Assembly: GCF_009765995.1 (NCBI RefSeq)
Contig: NZ_LMUI01000011.1
Location: 54,173-118,172, forward strand
Length of the DNA stretch: 64,000 nucleotides
Reading direction: 5' to 3'
From: Methylocapsa sp. S129
GTDB taxonomy: Bacteria > Pseudomonadota > Alphaproteobacteria > Rhizobiales > Beijerinckiaceae
Positions 43,696 through 52,333 of this stretch are shown piece by piece; within the stretch, counting starts at the first letter, position 1; each line of letters opens with the position of its first letter. A program made the translations under genes and the position numbers. A model generated the notes under the pieces. It was not told where the DNA came from, made no database searches, and saw only the letters and a program-made list of their open reading frames with translations.

Positions 43696-46068
43696 TCATT
43701 TTGTACATGTCGATAGGCCGTCGACAGCCTCAATCTCTGCGGCGCCCTTGTTTGCGCAAAGATGGCTGAGCAGGCTGTGGAACATTGAATCAGCGATCGC
43801 GGCATAGCCTTCCGCCGTCGCGTGCAAAGCGCCTGTACTCTCGGCCAGCACCGCATTCTCGAATGTGCCGATTGCGCCAGAGCCGTGCCAATTTGTGACG
43901 AGGAAAGCGTCGTTCATCGTTCGCACCCATCGTCGACGGGAATGATAGGGACGCAGGTCGCTCAAATCATAGGGCGTAGCCGCGCAGTTTGGCGCCTCCC
44001 CCGGATCGTGTGTTGGAATATTCAGGCGCTCGGCCGCCTTGGGTTCGCCCGCGACGCTGGGCGTACAATCAGCGTCGCTTGGCGCGGGCGCAGATTGCCC
44101 CGCGCAAAATCCGTGCGGCCAATAGCTCTCGGAAAAGCCTGAGACATAGGTCCAGGGAATGCGCGTCGAGACGTCGACGTCCCCGCTGCTTTTGCACGGG
44201 CCGTCCTTGAACCATTGCTCCGCCGCTTTCGACTCGTCGTCTGAGGGAGGCGCAAACCATGAAAACCGCCACCGGTTCAAACTACAGGCTGCGACCAGGA
44301 CCGATCGAAGCTGGGGCTTCGGTCCATGGAGACCAAGAAAACCGCCCAGCGCTGTATGGACATCCATCGAGGCGTCCGCGTTTTGGCGGTTCTGTTCGGT
44401 GGCGTCGCACAGGCCATCCAGTCCCGCGCCGGCTGCGATCGGCATCGGATAGGAGGCGACAAAGATTCGGGACTGGTCATTGTCGCGGATCGGCAGCAAT
44501 TTTGAAAAGGCGTCCCGAAGCTTTTCGTATTTGCTTCTGAGATAGCCGAGCCTCTTAAGGCCGATGTCGCCTGTCTCAAGATCGCCTCTGGAACTTAAGT
44601 AATCCGCCAGACTTCCAGGGATAATTCCGACTTCGTCCGTCGTCAGAACCACGTCGGCGACCATCGGCGCAAATCCGATATCGTTGCCGCCAATGCTCAG
44701 CAAGACGTAATCGATTGGCCTTCTCACGTGCGGACTATTCGCAGAACAACCCTTAAGCGCAATGGATGAAAAATTATAATCTCTATAAATTGCATTGTTA
44801 TATTCGCAAATCGTATCGGCCGCCTTGCATGCCGCCGAATTTGGTTTGGCGGTGAGCAAGATCTTTTGATTGAATGCACTGTCGGAGCTCGAGCAGACAA
44901 GATCGGCGACAGCGGAAATCTGAGGCGGAACCTGACCGTCGTACGCAAAGCCGTCGGACTTGTGGAGCGCCTTGGCCGCCATCAGTCCTTCCAATATCCG
45001 CGCGCCGTTGCACGCAAAATCCAGATAGGTGACCGAGGCATGCGGAGACGTGATCGCTAGATGCAATGCGGTTTTGAATTCAGGCCCATATTGAGATCGA
45101 AAGCATCGCACATCCAACCATTGCGGGGCGGCGGCGACGAAGGCTTGCGATGAAGTTGTTCCGCTCTTCGCGGCATCCAAGCGAACAGGAAGCTGCTTGG
45201 AATTGACCGAGCCATAAGCAAGGCTGTCGAACCTGCCGATCCTCGCGGGCCGATCTGGGTTGCCGACCCCGGCGCCGAAAGAATCCCCCATTCCCACAAC
45301 CAGATAGTCCTTGACGATCACCGGAAGCGGTTTTGACGTTGCCGGAGGTTGGCCCGGAAGCGTCACAATGACAGAGATATTCGCGCCCGTTGGTTTTGTT
45401 TCGTCGGCCGAGTAAGGGATTTCCGCCTGCGCGCAAGCGGCGTCTTCGTCGAGCTTGATGGGACAGTCGCACGTCGTCGCGTTGTGAAGCCCGCCCGTAA
45501 ACCCGTTTTCGTTCGCCAGCTTGGCGTAATTTGCCGGTATGTCGCCAAACGTCTCAATATGCCAGGAACACTGCGCCGCCGCCAAGCCTGGCGCCCGCAA
45601 CAGGATGCGATGCGTGTTCGGGACGGCAAAATTGTCTCCGCAAACATCGTTCTTCACGAATTCGAAATGCTCGCGATCCCAGCAAAGATCATTCTTACCC
45701 AGATTGTCCGAAGCCCAGCCTAGGGGGCCTTTCGCATGAGCGTCTTCGAAATCTTGCTGTAACGCCCGCTCCGAACATAAAATCCAATTGCTCTTGGACC
45801 GACAATTGTCCGTGTCTTTGTCGAACGCCAAGTCTTCCTTCTTGGCCTCGGCGGCGGCGGCGTAAAGATAGCGCCTGAACGCTTGCGGCTCCTGATAGAA
45901 ACGAAAGCGGTTATAAACCTGCCACTCGATTTGCGGCTCCGTTGCTGTTGCGGCCGCAGAAATGTCCGCACTCGCACAAAAACACCAGACGATCGCAACG
46001 AGCAGCGCGTCGACGACGCCTCTGAGAGTTGGAGCGTAAACATTTCGGAACAACGCGCTTCGCCGCAT
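43696..46068 (-). CDS. Large secreted SGNH (GDSL-like) hydrolase
   Basis: 790-residue exported protein. A signal peptide (VVDALLVAIVWCFCASADIS) is followed by ~230 residues of unrecognised, Cys-rich N-terminal domain. The SGNH domain then begins: nucleophile Ser263 in VVGMGDSFGAG (block I), GGND at 460-463 (block III) and His749 in LHATAEGYAAIADS (block V). Fold members are esterases, lipases, carbohydrate acetylesterases or thioesterases. Many paired cysteines across the domain (e.g. CNGAR, LVCSSS, CKAADTICEY) support disulfide-rich periplasmic or secreted localisation. Codon use looks less GC-biased than that of core genes. ATG 46068 follows a GGGGG-rich site. Substrate unknown. Confidence 0.8.
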   Translation of the reverse strand: MRRSALFRNVYAPTLRGVVDALLVAIVWCFCASADISAAATATEPQIEWQVYNRFRFYQEPQAFRRYLYAAAAEAKKEDLAFDKDTDNCRSKSNWILCSERALQQDFEDAHAKGPLGWASDNLGKNDLCWDREHFEFVKNDVCGDNFAVPNTHRILLRAPGLAAAQCSWHIETFGDIPANYAKLANENGFTGGLHNATTCDCPIKLDEDAACAQAEIPYSADETKPTGANISVIVTLPGQPPATSKPLPVIVKDYLVVGMGDSFGAGVGNPDRPARIGRFDSLAYGSVNSKQLPVRLDAAKSGTTSSQAFVAAAPQWLDVRCFRSQYGPEFKTALHLAITSPHASVTYLDFACNGARILEGLMAAKALHKSDGFAYDGQVPPQISAVADLVCSSSDSAFNQKILLTAKPNSAACKAADTICEYNNAIYRDYNFSSIALKGCSANSPHVRRPIDYVLLSIGGNDIGFAPMVADVVLTTDEVGIIPGSLADYLSSRGDLETGDIGLKRLGYLRSKYEKLRDAFSKLLPIRDNDQSRIFVASYPMPIAAGAGLDGLCDATEQNRQNADASMDVHTALGGFLGLHGPKPQLRSVLVAACSLNRWRFSWFAPPSDDESKAAEQWFKDGPCKSSGDVDVSTRIPWTYVSGFSESYWPHGFCAGQSAPAPSDADCTPSVAGEPKAAERLNIPTHDPGEAPNCAATPYDLSDLRPYHSRRRWVRTMNDAFLVTNWHGSGAIGTFENAVLAESTGALHATAEGYAAIADSMFHSLLSHLCANKGAAEIEAVDGLSTCTK

Positions 46069-46285
46069 ACCGTCCCCCCCGGGCTAGTGCGCAAGGCCCA
46101 ATCGATATGACGGCCCGACGCCGATTGAACCTATCAAAATGTCGATGAAACTCGGAAGCATCTGGTTTGAACCGTGAATGTTCAAAAATGAGCATCCATT
46201 CAAAAAGTCGGCGCTTCGATTATACGGCATACGCTCATTCGGCAGTGGGTGACGCATCTTCGTTTCTCCCCACCCGCCCCCGCCC

Positions 46286-47530
46286 CTACAACAGCGACGC
46301 CAACCGTCGTATCCCCTCGCCGATCTCCGTGGCCGTCGGCAGCGAATAGGACAGGCGGATCGTATTGTCGCCGCCGCCGTCGTGAAAGAACGCGCCGCCC
46401 GGCACGAAGGCGACTTTCGCCTCCGCCACCGCGCGTTTCAGCAATAGCGCGCCATCGATCCCCTCGGGCAGCGTCGCCCAGACGAACAGGCCGCCTTGCG
46501 GCTTCGTCCAGCGCACCGATTTGGGCATATGCGCCTCCAGCGCGCCGAGGATGGCGTCGCGCTTGATGCGGTAATGATCCCGCGCCGTCTCGACCAAGGC
46601 CTCGTAGCGCGTCGCAGCGAGGCGATGCATCACCATCTGGTTGATCACCGAAAGATTGAGATCGCTCGCCTGCTTGATCAGCACCAGCCGGCGGATGATC
46701 GCGCGCGAGGCGCAGATCCAGCCGACGCGCAGGCCCGGCGCGATGGTCTTTGAAAACGTGCCGAGATAGATGACGCGCGAGGCGTCGAGCGAGCCCTGCT
46801 GCGCGATGTCGAGCGCCTGCAAGGTCGGCAGGGACGCGCCCTCGAACCGCAGCGCCTGATAGGCGGAATCCTCCAGGATCGGCGCGTCGAGTTCGCGCGC
46901 GAGGCGCAGAAGATGATGCCGCGCCTCCAGCGACAAGGTCTCGCCCGTCGGATTGTCGAAATCGGGCACGACATAGGCGAGTTTGACCTGGCCGCTCGGC
47001 GCGGCGGCTTTGGCCGCGTCCGCATAGGATTGCGGCGTGCGGTTGCCATGTTCGGGGCGGATCGTGTCGTAGCGCGGCTCATAGGCCGAGAACGCCTGCA
47101 GCGCGCCGAGATAGGCGGGCGCGGTGACCAGCGCGGTGTCGCCCGGACTGATCAGCAATTTGCCGAGAAAATCGAGCGCCTGCTGCGAGCCGGCGGTCAT
47201 CACAATGTTTTCGGGCGCGGCGGGCGAGCCGAGCCGCGTCATCTCGCGGGCGATCCAGGCGACGAGCGGCCCATAGCCTTCGCTGACCGAATATTGCAGC
47301 GCCGCGCCGGCGGAGGCCGGCGTGGCGAGCGCCGCGGCACAGGCCTCAGCCGCCGCTTCGGCGGGAAACAGGCGCGGGTCGGGAATGCCGCCGGCGAAGG
47401 AAATGATGCCGGGCTGGTCGAGCAGCTTCAGCAATTCGCGGATTTCCGACGCCTTCATCCGCTCCGCCCGACGGGCGTAGGCCGGCTCCCAGGAATCGGT
47501 CGCGGGAGAATCTTTTGCAAGAGATGTCAT
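46286..47530 (-). CDS. PLP-dependent aminotransferase (MocR/LysN-type, class I/II)
   Basis: 414-residue fold-type I aminotransferase. Characteristic segments are ITQ-like GSQQALDFLGKLLISPGD, DFDNPTGETLSLEAR, and the PLP lysine in GTFSKTIAPGLRVGW, followed by ASRAIIRRLVLIKQASDLNL. The close match of the family is 2-aminoadipate aminotransferase (LysN) or a valine/alanine-type relative; the substrate cannot be fixed from sequence. ATG 47530 is preferred to TTG 47560. No fused regulator domain (as in MocR proteins) is present. It lies alone on the minus strand. Confidence 0.88.
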   Translation of the reverse strand: MTSLAKDSPATDSWEPAYARRAERMKASEIRELLKLLDQPGIISFAGGIPDPRLFPAEAAAEACAAALATPASAGAALQYSVSEGYGPLVAWIAREMTRLGSPAAPENIVMTAGSQQALDFLGKLLISPGDTALVTAPAYLGALQAFSAYEPRYDTIRPEHGNRTPQSYADAAKAAAPSGQVKLAYVVPDFDNPTGETLSLEARHHLLRLARELDAPILEDSAYQALRFEGASLPTLQALDIAQQGSLDASRVIYLGTFSKTIAPGLRVGWICASRAIIRRLVLIKQASDLNLSVINQMVMHRLAATRYEALVETARDHYRIKRDAILGALEAHMPKSVRWTKPQGGLFVWATLPEGIDGALLLKRAVAEAKVAFVPGGAFFHDGGGDNTIRLSYSLPTATEIGEGIRRLASLL

Positions 47531-47683
47531 GTCGGCGCCCAAGGTGCGGATAGGACGCAATAGGACAGTATTGTTGACTTAAATGCAAGGCGACGTATGA
47601 AAGGGCGGCGCCTCAGCTTCAGAAAGCAACATGCGCCGCAGCGACACGCCGTAACCCGCGAGCGACCCAGCGAGCGTTGTGGA

Positions 47684-48346
47684 TCAACTCGTCGGGAGTC
47701 GAAGGGTTCGACGGGTGAGCAGAAGCAACGCGTATCCCAGACAAAAACCAACCGTAACCAGCCCGCCAATCGTCAACCATCGCTTGGGTAACGCCTCTTC
47801 ATCTTGACCGATAACGCGATAAAGACCGTTGATCTCGACCATTTCGGCATCGGACAACCGTTTTTTGGGCAACGTCCGGTCGGTATAGAAATATTTAGTC
47901 ATCGCGTTGAATTCGAGTTCGCTTCCGATGAACATTTCGGAAGGGTTCACGTCGGATGTGACATGGCTATAGCGGTCATACGGGAATTCTTGTGAGGCGC
48001 GGATATCAACATTGTTGAAGTCCGGCTTTGTGGCGTCCGGGTGAAACCAGCCTGGTGAAAACAACCCCACCGGCCCCATGCGGGGCAGATGCGTAATCGG
48101 CTGGTTGACGATTGCGACCACTCTCTGCTCGGCCCGCGCGGTCTCTGCATTGAGCTTCTCGATATCTGGAAGTGTCCAGAAGATAACACCGATGACGGCC
48201 GCCAAAAGACTCGTCAAACCAAACAGGCCCACGATAGGGCCCATAGCGCGCGCCGGTCTCGCCGTACGTTTAGATGGCGCAGCCGGGGCGCGGATTTCGC
48301 GTCCGCGTCGACCGAAAACGGCGCGGGGCTGATCATCGATGCTCAT
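47684..48346 (-). CDS. Two-helix membrane protein with N-terminal FGRR motif
   Basis: 220-residue protein of unknown function. A basic, Pro-rich N-terminus (SIDDQPRAVFGRRG...) precedes helix 1 (IVGLFGLTSLLAAVIGVIFW). A mid-section of ~110 residues contains FPYDRYSHVTSDVNPSEMFI and the helix-rich YTDRTLPKKRLSDAEM. Helix 2 (LTIGGLVTVGFCLGYALLLL) lies near the C-terminus. ATG 48346 follows GGGGGG. The N-terminal FG(K/R)R motif recurs in the two genes on the other side of the divergent 450-bp spacer, suggesting a shared role. Inner-membrane location is inferred. Confidence 0.7.
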   Translation of the reverse strand: MSIDDQPRAVFGRRGREIRAPAAPSKRTARPARAMGPIVGLFGLTSLLAAVIGVIFWTLPDIEKLNAETARAEQRVVAIVNQPITHLPRMGPVGLFSPGWFHPDATKPDFNNVDIRASQEFPYDRYSHVTSDVNPSEMFIGSELEFNAMTKYFYTDRTLPKKRLSDAEMVEINGLYRVIGQDEEALPKRWLTIGGLVTVGFCLGYALLLLTRRTLRLPTS

Positions 48347-48794
48347 CCCCCCATCTTGAATAAAGCAGGCTAACGCCACGTTAGCAGGCGCTCGGTTTTG
48401 GCTGAGAGGTCGGCTGCGGGTCGAAGGGCGTCCAAAGCTTTCGGCCGTAAAACGGACGTCAAGTCCGTCGGCCTGCACCCGCTCATGCGTTCGAGTTTAG
48501 TGCCGCCCGACTCGCGCACCCCCACAATGCTCGCCCCCGGACGACAATCAAATTGTGACCTGGAAATCGTGGTGATTGCTCGTTGGGTCGCACAAGTTAT
48601 CTTGGAGTTCATTGCCCGATAACGCAGTCCCTTCGCGCTGCCGATCAAATCGAACCTCCTAGATTAACATTTCATCCAGCACGTCGCGACTGCGCAGGAG
48701 TTCTGCGGCAGAGATCGCCCCGCTAAACGAAATCTACATATCGGAAAGCTTATAACATCCAGGTGGGCGAGGCGCGCCGAGTGTGGAGGGTGCG
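48347..48794. other. Divergent intergenic region
   Basis: About 450 bp between the divergent starts at 48346 and 48795. No gene or RNA structure was recognised, though it should contain both promoters. Short inverted pairs (e.g. GGACGTCAAGTCC around 48450) are present but not distinctive. Confidence 0.4.
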
Positions 48795-49586
48795 ATGGTG
48801 GAACCATTCGGCAAACGACGCATCCCCCCAAGTCCGGCGATGGGGAATGGTGAGGGTGGTGGTCGCGGAGGCCAGCAGAATGCGAGGTTCCCCTGGTCCA
48901 ATCAACCCGATTCTCCCGCCTACGATATCGGCTTGGGAAATCTTATGCACACCATGCGCGCCGCCGTCGCTGTGGATCGTAGGCTCCACGCGGAAACGCT
49001 CATCTGCGCCAGCGGACTTGTAGCCGGCTTTGCAGCGCAGAGCGCGCTGCTCTTGCAGGTCAGAGCGCTCAATGGGTCGGCCCCGAACGGTAAGCTACTC
49101 ATCGTTCAACCTTATCGAGACGGCCCTCGATATTTGTTTGGGGATCCTCTCAACGAAATGCTCAAGACGGCGTTTGGATGGTCCCGGGGAGGCGCTTTGG
49201 CCGCAGGGCTGCCATCAGATAGCATTCCGGCGGTCGATGAGAGCTATCGTTACGTCGCGCGAATGATCAGCCAGCAAAACAGCCAGTTCTGCGTGGGTCC
49301 GGAGCATCAGCCGCTCCTCCATCCGGAAAAGCTGTTTGCATCCATTTGGCCGCACTGTTGTCGAGCGCTCACGAGCATCCCGCTCGGAGATCGCAACTAT
49401 TCTGCTTCCAGTTGGAGGCACGCGTGGCCTTTGATCGCGGCGTACGTGACGGGGCAATTCATTGCCGAAGTAAAGGATGTTTTAGAGCCCAGCGTTTCTA
49501 TTGTGCTGGCCTTTGAAACATCCCTCTACGGATCGAAGCTCGATCCAAAGCTTGTTGGCGAAGCCGGCCTACCAGCAAGTTTCTAA
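48795..49586 (+). CDS. Protein of unknown function with FGKR motif, paralogue of the next gene
   Basis: 263-residue protein, starting at ATG 48795, 5 bp after GGAGG. The N-terminus (MVEPFGKRRIPPSPAMGNG) is basic/Pro/Gly-rich and probably disordered. A core of ~170 residues follows: RLHAETLICASGLVAGFAAQ (hydrophobic helix), GPRYLFGDPLNEML, and KLDPKLVGEAGLPA at the end. The core aligns with the next protein at AETxxxAxGxxAGFAAQ, (R)YxxGDxLNxxL and (K)xDPxLV. No known domain is recognised. Codon usage is less GC-biased than in core genes. The function is open; a cytosolic location is inferred, since only one moderately hydrophobic segment is present. Confidence 0.7.
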   Translation: MVEPFGKRRIPPSPAMGNGEGGGRGGQQNARFPWSNQPDSPAYDIGLGNLMHTMRAAVAVDRRLHAETLICASGLVAGFAAQSALLLQVRALNGSAPNGKLLIVQPYRDGPRYLFGDPLNEMLKTAFGWSRGGALAAGLPSDSIPAVDESYRYVARMISQQNSQFCVGPEHQPLLHPEKLFASIWPHCCRALTSIPLGDRNYSASSWRHAWPLIAAYVTGQFIAEVKDVLEPSVSIVLAFETSLYGSKLDPKLVGEAGLPASF

Positions 49587-49587
49587 A

Positions 49588-50466
49588 ATGTTCGGCCCAA
49601 ATCAGATACCCTTGCGTCGAGACGTCGTCTCCCGCGAGGCTCCTAAATCGAGAAGGCAAGGCCGGATGGCGTTTGGCAAGCGAGTAGGCAATCCTTTCGG
49701 CCGCGTCGGCGGAGATGAACCCGCGCCTTCTGCGTGGCCGCCCATTGAGCGTCGGCCGGACTTGCCAAATTCAAGATTCATTGGATTGAATTTGATTCAA
49801 AGCGGGGATGGAACAAAAAACGAGTCCGCTGAGTCGCAGCAGCGCATAATCAACCTTCTAATTGATGCGCATCGCGAAGAACGCGGCGTTCAAGCGGAGA
49901 CCATACTGAGCGCAGTGGGAGCGCTCGCCGGATTCGCTGCCCAACAGGCGATTTGGGAGAGCGTTGTGAAAACCGGCAAGATGAGCTCTTCGCAAATATT
50001 TATTCCAATCAAGGTCAACGGCGAGCAATATTATCTCGGCGACTTTCTAAATTTGATCTTGGCGTCGCTAAAAGAAGGGCAGCTATCTATCTGGCGGATA
50101 GTCGCGGGGGCATTGGTGAAGGCGGAAGAAGGGCCGATGTTCGATATCAATCCAATCGCAGCAAACATTGTCAAGACCATGGGAACAGCCGCTTTTGGCA
50201 CGCCGACATGGCCCGATAACGAAGTACTGCAAGAATCGCCAAAACAGTCGTTGCGACATTGGCCTCGCATCAAAACGATTTTCATTACCGCTGGGGACGA
50301 CCCACTTCACTGGTCCCTGAAACTTGCGATAGCTGCACAAAGGTTAATCGAGGCGTCGAAGGGAATAATTCCTGCGCAAAAAGCGGCCTTCATTGTCATG
50401 GAAGCTGCAATTTCGATGTCAAAGATCGATCCAAGGTTGGTGCCTGGCGGCTCCTACGTCGATTGA
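49588..50466 (+). CDS. Protein of unknown function, FGKR/FGRV motif, paralogue of the previous gene
   Basis: About 292 residues from ATG 49588, one base after the previous stop (TAAAATG, possible translational coupling). A second candidate start at 49666 (MAFGKRVGNPFGRVGGDEP) has AAGG-like spacing and would align better with the paralogue's N-terminus. The core repeats the paralogue pattern: VQAETILSAVGALAGFAAQQ, NGEQYYLGDFLNLIL, and SKIDPRLVPGG at the end. Two FG(K/R)-x motifs lie at the N-terminus. No catalytic signature seen. The unknown core is shared, so the pair probably arose by tandem duplication (inference). Confidence 0.7.
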   Translation: MFGPNQIPLRRDVVSREAPKSRRQGRMAFGKRVGNPFGRVGGDEPAPSAWPPIERRPDLPNSRFIGLNLIQSGDGTKNESAESQQRIINLLIDAHREERGVQAETILSAVGALAGFAAQQAIWESVVKTGKMSSSQIFIPIKVNGEQYYLGDFLNLILASLKEGQLSIWRIVAGALVKAEEGPMFDINPIAANIVKTMGTAAFGTPTWPDNEVLQESPKQSLRHWPRIKTIFITAGDDPLHWSLKLAIAAQRLIEASKGIIPAQKAAFIVMEAAISMSKIDPRLVPGGSYVD

Positions 50467-50539
50467 TTCGATCACGCAATCGCGCGAGGTTCGGAAATTG
50501 CGGGGGCGGAGCTCATGTCCCCAGCACACTGTTGACGAC

Positions 50540-50986
50540 TTAGTCGTCGGGCCGCAGCTTCTTGCGATCGTCGGCGTCGAGGGTTTTCTCGAGAATCTGA
50601 CGCCATACCGCTTTGGCGTCTTTTGGTGAAATCGCCGTATCGTCGGCCCTCAGCGCGAAGACAAGATTATACTTGTTCGTGATGTTTCGGCTCGACGAGG
50701 TCCAATCCGCGATTGTAAACCCGTTCAGAACGGGGTCGATGGCTGCGGGCGCCGTCGCGATTCTGATGTCAGACGATCTCTTGGTCCCTCCTTGAATGGT
50801 CGCGAGCGCCGAATCGCTCCGATGTTTGTCGCCTTGCAAGGTAAAGTGGACAATTTGGTTTGCGTCGTTCCTCGCCGATCCCGCGAGGTTGAACTCGATG
50901 GCCTGTTTCATCACCAAGGCCCGGAAGCCCACGTGCTGGTCGTTTCCGGTGACGGTCGCCTCAACAGCTTCTTTCTCGGCCATCAT
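50540..50986 (-). CDS. Acylphosphatase-like protein with C-terminal extension
   Basis: 148-residue protein. Residues ~8-75 fit the acylphosphatase fold: ATVTGNDQHVGFRALVMKQA, then NLAGSARNDANQIVHFTLQG. The catalytic Arg (22) and Asn (40) are both present at the spacing of true acylphosphatases, so activity is possible. The remaining ~75 residues are an additional C-terminal region not normal for the ~92-residue enzyme (ending DADDRKKLRPDD). ATG 50986 or 50983, both after GGAGG. Convergent with the paralogue gene. Substrate and role unknown. Confidence 0.65.
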   Translation of the reverse strand: MMAEKEAVEATVTGNDQHVGFRALVMKQAIEFNLAGSARNDANQIVHFTLQGDKHRSDSALATIQGGTKRSSDIRIATAPAAIDPVLNGFTIADWTSSSRNITNKYNLVFALRADDTAISPKDAKAVWRQILEKTLDADDRKKLRPDD

Positions 50987-51335
50987 CCTGCCTCCTGCCG
51001 AACGTCGCGAACCCGGACGCCGTCAACGTCATTGTAACGCAAGTCGCACGGTAGTGAACGCGGGGTTTGTCCCGATAGTTGCTCTTCTCAGGCGGGAATA
51101 CCCGATCTCGCGTTTCCAACGCGAGGCGGCGCGCTCCAACGCGTCGTCGGAAAATAAACGCGCTATTGGGATCGCGGGCGCCTCGCCCGCTGCGGCGGGG
51201 ACGGCGGCGCTCCCAAGCGCGCGCTTGGGTCGATTCGATCATTCTCCCACGCTTCCTACGGGCCCGCCGCCTTGCAGGCGGGATTGGCGATCTTGACACG
51301 TCGATTTTGTGCGCGGCCGCGCATGCCCGCGCCCC
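50987..51335. other. Intergenic stretch, no gene seen
   Basis: About 350 bp, GC-rich, with short hairpins (e.g. CCCGCC-gccttgca-GGCGGG near 51270). Frames here are Arg/Pro-rich and unconvincing. Confidence 0.4.
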
Positions 51336-51503
51336 TCATCCGAAATTCTCCAGATGGAGGTCTGGATCGGGGCAGCATTGCCCGCGCTGAGGGCGTTTTT
51401 CAAGCCAGCGTTCGAGTTGCGCGAGGCGCACCGCCTCTGGCGGCGACCGCATTCGCGGTCGTCCTTGATCGAGATCGGAGAAGTCGCGGTCGTCGTCTTC
51501 CAT
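51336..51503 (-). CDS. Possible small acidic protein (55 residues)
   Basis: A short frame from ATG 51503 (MEDDDRDFSDLDQGRPRM) to 51336. AGGAG lies ~12 bp upstream and third-codon positions are GC-rich. It contains VRLAQLERWLEKRPQRGQ and a C-terminal CCPDPDLHL. No family recognised. It overlaps a weaker plus-strand frame. The case is thin and rests on composition and ribosome binding site. Confidence 0.3.
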   Translation of the reverse strand: MEDDDRDFSDLDQGRPRMRSPPEAVRLAQLERWLEKRPQRGQCCPDPDLHLENFG

Positions 51504-51581
51504 GACGGTAGTGTGCTCCTTGCCGCCATATATCGTGGATGTTACGTTTTCGTCGCCGGAAATCGTCAAATAGATTTTCAG

Positions 51582-52118
51582 ATGAGAACAGTAACATTCG
51601 TGCGCCTGCTCGCCTCGACGCTCGCGCAATCAGAGCCGCACGTCTTCGTGTACAACTCGCCGCATACGCACCTTGAAATTACTCAGACGATGCCGCAGAG
51701 GGTCACGATACGAGCCAATTGGCCAAACAAGGAATACATTAAGGTGATTGCGCCGGTTCGGCAGAGCGCCGACTGCAGCAGAATCACTGAACAGCTCCAG
51801 TTCAATATTACCAAACCTCCAGCGCATGGAGTGTTGTGTTATAGGGAGGAGATCAGGCCGGTAGAGAAGTCTCGCCCGACGTCTGACGCATGCGTTGGAA
51901 CGATCACGCCAGCGCGGGAGGTTTATTATCGGCCGTACAGATTGTATGTCGGCACAGATTCGTTTGCATTTTCATATCTGGGCGCCACCAAGCTTCTTGA
52001 CGGTACCGTCGAGGAAGAGATCAGAGTGGACCCGCCGGGGGAGCCGCGACCACCCGGAGAGCCGGACGTGAACCAAGCTCCGGGTCTGATGTCGAAATGC
52101 AGCGAACCTCTGATGTAG
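51582..52118 (+). CDS. Putative secreted Ig-like (cadherin-like) protein, start uncertain
   Basis: 179-residue frame from ATG 51582 (MRTVTFVRLLASTLAQSEPH). The body looks like a bacterial Ig/cadherin-type module: FNITKPPAHGVLCYREEIRP, then TITPAREVYYRPYRLYVGTD with SFAFSYLG, resembling the 'xPxHGxxx...YxPxxxxxGTDSFxYxx' pattern of the Big_9 family. It ends in a Pro-rich tail (DPPGEPRPPGEPDVNQAP). The N-terminus is weakly signal-like and no ribosome binding site precedes it. The frame is open upstream to 51309 with non-protein-like sequence, so a frameshift or a different start is possible. Confidence 0.45.
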   Translation: MRTVTFVRLLASTLAQSEPHVFVYNSPHTHLEITQTMPQRVTIRANWPNKEYIKVIAPVRQSADCSRITEQLQFNITKPPAHGVLCYREEIRPVEKSRPTSDACVGTITPAREVYYRPYRLYVGTDSFAFSYLGATKLLDGTVEEEIRVDPPGEPRPPGEPDVNQAPGLMSKCSEPLM

Positions 52119-52333
52119 TTGCGACAACTCCGAATGCCTCCGCTCCGCGCTCGGCTACAAAAACGCCGTTGAGTTCGAAGCTGATCTCAGCCGGTCTCGC
52201 AACCGCCAACCAGAAGCAGAAACCGCCCTGTCACTCAGTTAGACGTGTCTCACTTTTGGGAGGCACTCCAGTTAATCGGCGCCTACGCGCGCATCAGATA
52301 TCAATCACGATGGAAGCCGTCTCCCGCGCCGGC

